Shown here: piece by piece, positions 52,294-63,959 of the stretch | How positions within the stretch are numbered: position 1 is the first letter of the stretch | Layout: every line of letters starts with the position of its first letter | Assembly: GCA_036435485.1 (NCBI GenBank) | Contig: CM071599.1 | Coordinates: 6,412,803-6,476,802 of the forward strand | DNA from: Saposhnikovia divaricata | Lineage: Eukaryota > Streptophyta > Magnoliopsida > Apiales > Apiaceae | Direction: 5' to 3' | Length of the DNA: 64,000 nucleotides | Notes under the pieces: generated by a model | Database searches by the model: none | Told to the model about the DNA's origin: nothing | Seen by the model: the letters and a program-made list of their open reading frames with translations, nothing else | Translations under genes and position numbers: made by a program

Positions 52294-55200
52294 GTAAAAA
52301 TATCCATAAAATGGTTCGCCTCGATTTTTAACAATATCCCGTGTACTAACCCCTTTGAGGATTATTCGAAAACCGAGTTTCAGTCATTTCAGCCCCGATT
52401 CAGGTCCGAACGGCACCAAATAAAATTTTACTGAATTCCAATAACCCATAGGAACAAAATATGTAAAAATATCCACATAATGGTCCGACTTGATTTTTAA
52501 CAATATCCCGTGTACTAACCACTTTGAGAATTTTCCGAAAACCGAGTTTCGATCATATCAGCTCCGATTCCGGTCCAAACTGCGTCAAATAAAATTTCGT
52601 TGAATTCCAATAACGCATAGGAACAAAATATGTAAAAATATCCACAAAATGGTCCGACTCAATTTTTAACAATATCCCGGTACTAACCCCTTTGAAGATT
52701 ATCCAAAAACCGAGTTTTGACTATATCAGCTCCGATTCAGTTCCGAATTACGTCAAATAAAATTTCATTGAATTCCAATAACCCATAGGAACAAAACATG
52801 TAAAAATATCCACAAAATGGTCCGACTTGATTTTTAACAATATCCCGTGTACTAACCCCTTTGAGAATTTTCCGAAAACCGAGATTCGGTCATATCAGCT
52901 CCGATTCCGGTCCAAACTACGTCAAATAAAATTTCGTTGAATTCCAATAACCCATAGGAACTAAATATATAAAAATATCCACCAAATGGGCCGACTCCAT
53001 TTTTAACAATAACCCGTATGCTAACACCTTTTTAGGATTATCTGAAAACCGAGTTTCGATCATATCAGCTCCGATTCGGGTCCGAATTGCGTCAAATAAA
53101 ATTTCATTGAATTCCAAAAACCCATAAGAACAAAATATGTAAAAATATCAATAAAATGGTTCGACTTGATTTTTAACAATATCCCGTGTACTAACCCCAT
53201 TGAGGATTATTCGAAAACCGAGTTTTGACTATATCAGCTCCGATTCAGGTCCGAATTACGTAAAATAAAATTTCATTGAATTCCAATAACCCATAGGAAC
53301 AAAATATGTAAAAATATCCCTAAAATGGTCCGACTCGATTTTTAACAATATCCCGTGTACTAACCACTTTGAGGATTATCCGAAAACCGAGTTTCGATCA
53401 TAACAGCTCCGATTCAGGTTCGAACCGCGTCAAATAAAACTTTGTTGAATTTCAATAACCCATAGGAACAAAATATGTAAAAATATCTACATAATGGTCC
53501 GACTTGATTTTTAACAATATCCCGTGTACTAACCCTTTTGAGAATTTACCGAAAACCGAGTTTCGATCATATCAGCTCCGATTCTGGTCCAAACTGCGTC
53601 AAATAAAATTTCGTTGAATTCCAATAACCCAAAGGAACAAAATATGTGAAAATATCCACAAAATGGTCTGACTCAATTTTTAACAATATCCCGGTACTAA
53701 CCCCTTTGAAGATTATCCAAAAACCGAGTTTTGACTATATCAGCTCCGATTCAGGTCCGAATTACGTCAAATAATATTTCATTGAATTCCAATAACCCAT
53801 AGGAACAAAATATGTAAAAATATCCCTAAAATGGTCCGACTCGATTTTTAACAATATCCCGTGTACTAACCACTTTGAGGATTATCCGAAAACCGAGTTT
53901 CGATCATAACAGCTCCGATTCAGGTTCGAACTGCGTCAAATAAAATTTTGTTGAATTTCAATAACCCATAGGAACAAAACATGTAAAAATATCCACAAAA
54001 TGGTCCGACTTGATTTTTAACAATATCCCGTGTACTAACCCCTTTGAGAATTTTCCGAAAACCGAGATTCGGTCATATCAGCTCCGATTCCGGTCCAAAC
54101 TACGTCAAATAAAATTTCGTTGAATTCCAATAACCCATAGGAACTAAATATATAAAAATATCCACCAAATGGGCCGACTCCTTTTTTAACAATAACCCGT
54201 ATGCTAACACCTTTTTAGGATTATCTGAAAACCGAGTTTCGATCATATCAGCTCCGATTCGGGTCCGAATTGCGTCAAATAAAATTTCATTGAATTCCAA
54301 AAACCCATAAGAACAAAATATGTAAAAATATCAATAAAATGGTTCGACTCGATTTTTAACAATATCCCGTGTACTAACCCCTTTGAGGATTATTCAAAAA
54401 CCGAGTTTTGACTATATCAGCTCCGATTCAGGTCCGAATTACGTAAAATAAAATTTCATTGAATTCCAATAACCCATAGGAACAAAATATGTAAAAATAT
54501 CCCTAAAATGGTCCGACTCAATTTTTAACAATATCCCGTGTACTAACCACTTTGAGGATTATCCGAAAACCGAGTTTCGATCATAACAGCTCCGATTCAG
54601 GTTCGAACCGCGTCAAATAAAACTTTGTTGAATTTCAATAACCCATAGGAACAAAATATGTAAAAATATCCACATAATGGTCCGACTTGATTTTTAACAA
54701 TATCCCGAGTACTAACCCCTTTGAGAATTTTCCGAAAACCGAGTTTCGGTCATATCAGCTCCGATTCCGGTCCAAACCGTGTCAAATAAAATTTCGTTGA
54801 ATTCCAATAAACCATAGGAACAAAATATGTAAAAATATCCCTAAAATGGTCCGACTCGATTTTTAACAATATCCCGTGTACTAACCACTTTGAGGATTAT
54901 CCGAAAATCGAGTTCCGATCATAACAGCTCCGATTAAGGTTCGAACCGCGTCAAATAAAATTTTGTTGAATTTTAATAACCCGTAGGAACAAAATATGTA
55001 AAAATATCCACAAAATGGTCCGATTTGATTTTTAACAATATCCCGTGTACTATCCCCTTTGAGAATTTTCCGAAAACCGAGTTTCGATCATATCAGCTCC
55101 GATTCAGGTCCGAACTTCGTCAAATAAAATTTCGTTGAATTCCAATAACCCATAGGAACTAAATATGTAAAAATATCCACCAAATGGGCCGACTCTATTT

Positions 55201-55842
55201 TTAACAATAACCCGTATGCTAACACCATTTTATGATTATCTGAAAACCGAGTTTCGTTCATATTAGCTCCGATTCGGGTCCGAATTGCGTCAAATAAAAT
55301 TTCATTGAATTCCAATAACCCATAAGAACAAAATATGTAAAAATATCCATAAAATGGTTCGCCTCGATTTTTAACAATATCCCGTGTACTAACCCCTTTG
55401 AGGATTATTCGAAAACCGAGTTTCAGTCATTTCAGCCCCGATTCAGGTCCGAACGGCACCAAATAAAATTTTACTGAATTCCAATAACCCATAGGAACAA
55501 AATATGTAAAAATATCCACATAATGGTCCGACTTGATTTTTAACAATATCCCGTGTACTAACCACTTTGAGAATTTTCCGAAAACCGAGTTTCGATCATA
55601 TCAGCTCCGATTCCGGTCCAAACTGCGTCAAATAAAATTTCGTTGAATTCCAATAACGCATAGGAACAAAATATGTAAAAATATCCACAAAATGGTCCGA
55701 CTCAATTTTTAACAATATCCCGGTACTAACCCCTTTGAAGATTATCCAAAAACCGAGTTTTGACTATATCAGCTCCGATTCAGTTCCGAATTACGTCAAA
55801 TAAAATTTCATTGAATTCCAATAACCCATAGGAACAAAATAT
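49757..55842 (+). repeat. 3043-bp (18-monomer) tandem pair overlapping the 3718-bp pair
   Basis: Copy 1 is 49757-52799 and copy 2 is 52800-55842. The join at 52800 brings an E into contact with the C that starts after 'aaaacatg', a neighbour order not made by T or H. The two copies look almost identical; one private difference is 'gattaagg' at 54933. Because it overlaps the second 3718-bp copy and inherits 'gactctattttt' and 'ggttcgcctcg' from it, it is the younger event. Confidence 0.88.
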
Positions 55843-55972
55843 GTAAAAATATCCCTAAAATGGTCCGACTCGATTTTTAACAATATCCCGTGTACTAACC
55901 ACTTTGAGGATTATCCGAAAACCGAGTTTCGATCATAACAGCTCCGATTCAGGTTCGAACCGCGTCAAATAA

Positions 55973-55981
55973 TTTTTTTTT
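55973..55981 (+). repeat. T9 run in a B' monomer, copy 1
   Basis: 'aaaattttgttg' of B' has become 'aa' followed by nine T and g, with no change in length. The same run occurs at 59018-59026 and 63921-63929. An intermediate with seven T is at 60711-60717. Confidence 0.88.
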
Positions 55982-57873
55982 GAATTTTAATAACCCATAG
56001 GAACAAAATATGTAAAAATATCCACAAAATGGTCCGACTTGATTTTTAACAATATCCCGTGTACTAACCCCTTTGAGAATTTTCCGAATACCGAGTTTCG
56101 ATCATATCAGCTCCGATTCCTGTCCAAACTGCGTCAAATAAAATTTCGTTGAATTCCAATAACCCATAGGAACTAACTATGTAAAAATATCCACCAAATG
56201 GGCCGACTCAATTTTTAACAATAACTCGTATGCTAACACCTTTTTAGGATTATCTGAAAACCGAGTTTCGTTCATATTAGCTCCGATTCGGGTCCGAATT
56301 GCGTCATATAAAATTTCATTGAATTCCAATAACCCATAAGAACAAAATATTTAAAAATATCAATAAAATGGTTCGACTCGATTTTTAACAATATCCCGTG
56401 TACTAACCCCTTTGAGGATTATTCGAAAACCGAGTTTTGACTATATCAGCTCCGATTCAGGTCCGAATTACGTAAAATAAAATTTCATTGAATTCCAATA
56501 ACCCATAGGAACAAAATATGTAAAAATATCCCTAAGATGGTCCGACTCAATTTTTAACAATATCCCGTGTACTAACCACTTTGAGGATTATCCGAAAACC
56601 GAGTTTCGGTCATAACAACTCCGATTCAGGTTCGAACCGCGTCAAATAAAACTTTGTTGAATTTCAATAACCCATAGGAACAAAATATGTAAAAATATCC
56701 ACAAAATGGTCCGACTTGATTTTTAACAATATCCCGTGTACTAACCCCTTTGAGAATTTTCCGAAAACCGAGTTTCGGTCATATCAGCTCCGATTCCGGT
56801 CCAAACTGCGTCAAATAAAATTTCGTTGAATTCCAATAACCCATAGGAACTAAATATGTAAAAATATCCACCAAATGGGCCGACTCGATTTTTAACAATA
56901 ACCCGTATGCTAACACCTTTTTAGGATTATCTGAAAACCGAGTTTTGTTCATATTAGCTCCGATTCGGGTCCGAATTGCGTCAAATAAAATTTCATTGAA
57001 TTCCAATAACCCATAAGAACAAAATATGTAAAAATATCCATAAAATGGTTCGACTCGATTTTTAACAATATCCCGTGTACTAACCCCTTTGAGGATTATT
57101 CGAAAACCGAGTTTCAGTCATTTCAGCCCCGATTCAGGTCCGAACGGCTCCAAATAAAATTTCACTGAATTCCAATAACCCATAGGAACAAAACATGTAA
57201 AAATATCCACAAAATGGTCCGACTTGATTTTTAACAATATCCCGTGTACTAACCCCTTTGAGAATTTTCCGAAAACCGAGATTCGGTCATATCAGCTCCG
57301 ATTCCGGTCCAAACTACGTCAAATAAAATTTTGTTGAATTCCAATAACCCATAGGAACTAAATATATAAAAATATCCACCAAATGGGCCGACTCCATTTT
57401 TAACAATAACCCGTATGCTAACACCTTTTTAGGATTATCTGAAAACCGAGTTTCGATCATATCAGCTCCGATTCGGGTCCGAATTGCGTCAAATAAAATT
57501 TCATTGAATTCCAAAAACCCATAAGAACAAAATATGTAAAAATATCAATAAAATGGTTCGACTCGATTTTTAACAATATCCCGTGTACTAACCCCTTTGA
57601 GGATTATTCGAAAACCGAGTTTTGACTATATCAGCTCCGATTCAGGTCCGAATTACGTAAAATAAAATTTCATTGAATTCCAATAACCCATAGGAACAAA
57701 ATATGTAAAAATATCCCTAAAATGGTCCGACTCGATTTTTAACAATATCCCGTGTACTAACCACTTTGAGGATTATCCGAAAACCGAGTTTCGATCATAA
57801 CAGCTCCGATTCAGGTCCGAATTGCGTCAAATAAAACTTTGTTGAATTTCAATAACCCATAGGAACAAAATAT

Positions 57874-58042
57874 GTAAAAATATCCACATAATGGTCCGAC
57901 TCGATTTTTAACAATATCCCGTGTACTAACCACTTTGAGGATTATCCGAAAATCGAGTTTCGATCATAACAGCTCCGATTCAGGTTCGAACCGCGTCAAA
58001 TAAAATTTTGTTGAATTTTAATAACCCGTAGGAACAAAATAT
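57874..58042 (+). repeat. C'/B' hybrid monomer (loss of one monomer)
   Basis: It starts 'ccacataatggtccgact' (C') and continues 'cg...accactttgagg...cgatcataac...ttttgttgaatttta' (B'). In the related unit near 62610-62940, and in the 3718-bp and 3043-bp copies, a complete C' is followed by a complete B'. This is therefore an exact one-monomer deletion, with the switch in positions about 20-28. Confidence 0.86.
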
Positions 58043-61000
58043 GTAAAAATATCCACAAAATTGTCCGACTTGATTTTTAACAATATCCCGTGTACTATCC
58101 CCTTTGAGAATTTTCCGAAAACCGAGTTTCGATCATATCAGCTCCGATTCAGGTCCGAACTTCGTCAAATAAAATTTTGTTGAATTCTAATAACCCATAG
58201 GAACTAAATATGTAAAAATATCCACCAAATGGGCCGACTCGATTTTTAACAATAACCCGTATGCTAACACCATTTTATGATTATCTGAAAACCGAGTTTC
58301 GTTCATATTAGCTCCGATTCGGGTCCGAATTGCGTCAAATAAAATTTCATTGAATTCCAATAACCCATAAGAACAAAATATGTAAAAATATCCATAAAAT
58401 GGTTCGCCTCGATTTTTAACAATATCCCGTGTACTAACCCCTTTGAGGATTATTCGAAAACCGAGTTTCAGTCATTTCAGCCCCGATTCAGGTCCGAACG
58501 GCACCAAATAAAATTTCACTGAATTCCAATAACCCATAGGAACAAAATATGTAAAAATATCCACATAATGGTCCGACTTGATTTTTAACAATATCCCGTG
58601 TACTAACCACTTTGAGAATTTTCCGAAAACCGAGTTTCGATCATATCAGCTCCGATTCCGGTCCAAACTGCGTCAAATAAAATTTCGTTGAATTCCAATA
58701 ACGCATAGGAACAAAATATGTAAAAATATCCACAAAATGGTCCGACTCAATTTTTAACAATATCCCGGTACTAACCCCTTTGAAGATTATCCAAAAACCG
58801 AGTTTTGACTATATCAGCTCCGATTCAGTCCCGAATTACGTCAAATAAAATTTCATTGAATTCCAATAACCCATAGGAACAAAATATGTAAAAATATCCC
58901 TAAAATGGTCCGACTCGATTTTTAACAATATCCCGTGTACTAACCACTTTGAGGATTATCCGAAAACCGAGTTTCGATCATAACAGCTCCGATTCAGGTT
59001 CGAACCGCGTCAAATAATTTTTTTTTGAATTTTAATAACCCATAGGAACAAAATATGTAAAAATATCCACAAAATGGTCCGACTTGATTTTTAACAATAT
59101 CCCGTGTACTAACCCCTTTGAGAATTTTCCGAAAACCGAGTTTCGGTCATATCAGCTCCGATTCCGGTCCAAACTGCGTCAAATAAAATTTCGTTGAATT
59201 CCAATAACCCATAGGAACTAAATATGTAAAAATATCCACCAAATGGGCCGACTCGATTTTTAACAATAACCCGTATGCTAACACCTTTTTAGGATTATCT
59301 GAAAACCGAGTTTTGTTCATATTAGCTCCGATTCGGGTCCGAATTGCGTCAAATAAAATTTCATTGAATTCCAATAACCCATAAGAACAAAATATGTAAA
59401 AATATCCATAAAATTGTTCGACTCGATTTTTAACAATATCCCGTGTACTAACCCCTTTGAGGATTATTCGAAAACCGAGTTTCAGTCATTTCAGCCCCGA
59501 TTCAGGTCCGAACGGCTCCAAATAAAATTTCACTGAATTCCAATAACCCATAGGAACAAAATATGTAAAAATATCAACATAATGGTCCGACTTGATTTTT
59601 AACAATATCCCGTGTACTAACCTCTTTGAGAATTTTCCGAAAACCGAGTTTCGATCATATCAGCTCCGATTCCGGTCCAAACTGCGTCAAATAAAATTTC
59701 GTTGAATTCCAATAACCCATAGGAACAAAATATGTAAAAATATCCACAAAATGGTCCTACTCAATTTTTAAAAATATCCCGGTACTAACCCCTTTGAAGA
59801 TTATCCAAAAACCGAGTTTTGACTATATGAGCTCCGATTCAGTTCCGAATTACGTCAAATAAAATTTCATTGAATTCCAATAACCCATAGGAACAAAATA
59901 TGTAAAAATATCCCTAAAATGGCCCGACTCGATTTTTAACAATATCCCGTGTTCTAACCACTTTGAGGATTATCCGAAAACCGAGTTTCGATCATAACAG
60001 CTCCGATTCAGGTTCGAACCGCGTCAAATAAAATTTTGTTGAATTTTAATAACCCATAGGAACAAAATATGTAAAAATATCCACAAAATGGTCCGACTTG
60101 ATTTTTAACAATATCCCGTGTACTAACCCCTTTGAGAATTTTCCGAATACCGAGTTTCGATCATATCAGCTCCGATTCCTGTCCAAACTGCGTCAAATAA
60201 AATTTCGTTGAATTCCAATAACCCATAGGAACTAACTATGTAAAAATATCCACCAAATGGGCCGACTCGATTTTTAACAATAACCCGTATGCTAACACCT
60301 TTTTAGGATTATCTGAAAACCGAGTTTCGTTCATATTAGCTCCGATTCGGGTCCGAATTGCGTCTTATAAAATTTCATTGAATTCCAATAACCCATAAGA
60401 ACAAAATATGTAAAAATATCAATAAAATGGTTCGACTCGATTTTTAACAATATCCCGTGTACTAACCCCTTTGAGGATTATTCGAAAACCGAGTTTTGAC
60501 TATATCAGCTCCGATTCAGGTCCGAATTACGTAAAATAAAATTTCATTGAATTCCAATAACCCATAGGAACAAAATATGTAAAAATATCCCTAAGATGGC
60601 CCGACTCGATTTTTAACAATATCCCGTGTACTAACCACTTTGAGGATTATCCGAAAACCGAGTTTCGATCATAACAGCTCCGATTCAGGTTCGAACCGCG
60701 TCAAATAAAATTTTTTTGAATTTTAATAACCCATAGGAACAAAATATGTAAAAATATCCACAAAATGGTCCGACTTGATTTTTAACAATATCCCGTGTAC
60801 TAACCCCTTTGAGAATTTTCCGAATACCGAGTTTCGATCATATCAGCTCCGATTCCTGTCCAAACTGCGTCAAATAAAATTTCGTTGAATTCCAATAACC
60901 CATAGGAACTAACTATGTAAAAATATCCACCAAATGGGCCGACTCGAATTTTAACAATAACCCGTATGCTAACACCTTTTTAGGATTATCTGAAAACCGA

Positions 61001-63959
61001 GTTTCGTTCATATTAGCTCCGATTCGGGTCCGAATTGCGTCATATAAAATTTCATTGAATTCCAATAACCCATAAGAACAAAATATTTAAAAATATCAAT
61101 AAAATGGTTCGACTCGATTTTTAACAATATCCCGTGTACTAAACCCTTTGAGGATTATTCAAAAACCGAGTTTTGACTATATCAGCTCCGATTCAGGTCC
61201 GAATTACGTAAAATAAAATTTCATTGAATTCCAATAACCCATAGGAACAAAATATGTAAAAATATCCCTAAGATGGTCCGACTCGATTTTTAACAATATC
61301 CCGTGTACTAACCACTTTGAGGATTATCCGAAAACCGAGTTTCGGTCATAACAGCTCCGATTCAAGTTCGAACCGCGTCAAATAAAACTTTGTTGAATTT
61401 CAATAACCCATAGGAACAAAATATGTAAAAATATCCACAAAATGGTCCGACTTGATTTTTAACAATATCCCGTGTACTAACCCCTTTGAGAATTTTCCGA
61501 AAACCGAGTTTCGGTCATATCAGCTCCGATTCCGGTCCAAACTGCGTCAAATAAAATTTCGTTGAATTCCAATAACCCATAGGAACTAAATATGTAAAAA
61601 TATCCACCAAATGGGCCGACTCGATTTTTAACAATAACCCGTATGCTAACACCTTTTTAGGATTATCTGAAAACCGAGTTTTGTTCATATTAGCTCCGAT
61701 TCGGGTCCGAATTGCGTCAAATAAAATTTCATTGAATTCCAATAACCCATAAGAACAAAATATGTAAAAATATCCATAAAATGGTTCGACTCGATTTTTA
61801 ACAATATCCCGTGTACTAACCCCTTTGAGGATTATTCGAAAACCGAGTTTCAGTCATTTCAGCCCCGATTCAGGTCCGAACGGCTCCAAATAAAATTTCA
61901 CTGAATTCCAATAACCCATAGGAACAAAACATGTAAAAATATCCACAAAATGGTCCGACTTGATTTTTAACAATATCCCGTGTACTAACCCCTTTGAGAA
62001 TTTTCCGAAAACCGAGATTCGGTCATATCAGCTCCGATTCCGGTCCAAACTACGTCAAATAAAATTTCGTTGAATTCCAATAACCCATAGGAACTAAATA
62101 TATAAAAATATCCACCAAATGGGCCGACTCCATTTTTAACAATAACCCGTATGCTAACACCTTTTTAGGATTATCTGAAAACCGAGTTTCTATCATATCA
62201 GCTCCGATTCGGGTCCGAATTGCGTCAAATAAAATTTCATTGAATTCCAAAAACCCATAAGAACAAAATATGTAAAAATATCAATAAAATGGTTCGACTC
62301 GATTTTTAACAATGTCCCGTGTACTAACCCCTTTGAGGATTATTCGAAAACCGAGTTTTGACTATATCAGCTCCGATTCAGGTCCGAATTACGTAAAATA
62401 AAATTTCATTGAATTCCAATAACCCATAGGAACAAAATATGTAAAAATATCCCTAAAATGGTCCGACTCGATTTTTAACAATATCCCGTGTACTAACCCC
62501 TTTGAGGATTATCCAAAAACCGAGTTTCGATCATAACAGCTCCGATTCAGGTTCGAACCGCGTCAAATAAAACTTTGTTGAATTTCAATAACCCATAGGA
62601 ACAAAATATGTAAAAATATCCACATAATGGTCCGACTTGATTTTTAACAATATCCCGTGTACTAACCCCTTTGAGAATTTTCCGAAAACCGAGTTTCGGT
62701 CATATCAGCTCCGATTCCGGTCCAAACCGCGTCAAATAAAATTTCGTTGAATTCCAATAACCCATAGGAACAAAATATGTAAAAATATCCCTAAAATGGT
62801 CCGACTCGATTTTTAACAATATCCCGTGTACTAACCACTTTGAGGATTATCCGAAAATCGAGTTTCGATCATAACAACTCCGATTCAGGTTCGAACCGCG
62901 TCAAATAAAATTTTGTTGAATTTTAATAACCCGTAGGAACAAAATATGTAAAAATATCCACAAAATGGTCCGACTTGATTTTTAACAATATCCCGTGTAC
63001 TATCCCCTTTGAGAATTTTCCGAAAACCGAGTTTCGATCATATCAGCTCCGATTCAGGTCCGAACCTCGTCAAATAAAATTTCGTTGAATTCCAATAACC
63101 CATAGGAACTAAATATGTAAATATCCACCAAATGGGCCGACTCGATTTTTAACAATAACCCGTATGCTAACACCATTTTATGATTATCTGAAAACCGAGT
63201 TTCGTTCATATTAGCTCCGATTCGGGTCCGAATTGCGTCAAATAAAATTTCATTGAATTCCAATAACCCATAAGAACAAAATATGTAAAAATATCCATAA
63301 AATGGTTCGCCTCGATTTTTAACAATATCCCGTGTACTAACCCCTTTGAAGATTATTCGAAAACCGAGTTTCAGTCATTTCAGCCCCGATTCAGGTCCGA
63401 ACGGCACCAAATAAAATTTCACTGAATTCCAATAACCCATAGGAACAAAATATGTAAAAATATCCACATAATGGTCCGACTTGATTTTTAACAATATCCC
63501 GTGTACTAACCACTTTGAGAATTTTCCGAAAACCGAGTTTCGATCATATCAGCTCCGATTCCGGTCCAAACTGCGTCAAATAAAATTTCGTTGAATTCCA
63601 ATAACGCATAGGAACAAAATATGTAAAAATATCCACAAAATGGTCCGACTCAATTTTTAACAATATCCCGGTACTAACCCCTTTGAAGATTATCCAAAAA
63701 CCGAGTTTTGACTATATCAGCTCCGATTCAGTTCCGAATTACGTCAAATAAAATTTCATTGAATTCCAATAACCCATAGGAACAAAATATGTAAAAATAT
63801 CCCTAAAATGGTCCGACTCGATTTTTAACAATATCCCGTGTACTAACCACTTTGAGGATTATCCGAAAACCGAGTTTCGATCATAACAGCTCCGATTCAG
63901 GTTCGAACCGCGTCAAATAATTTTTTTTTGAATTTTAATAACCCATAGGAACAAAATAT

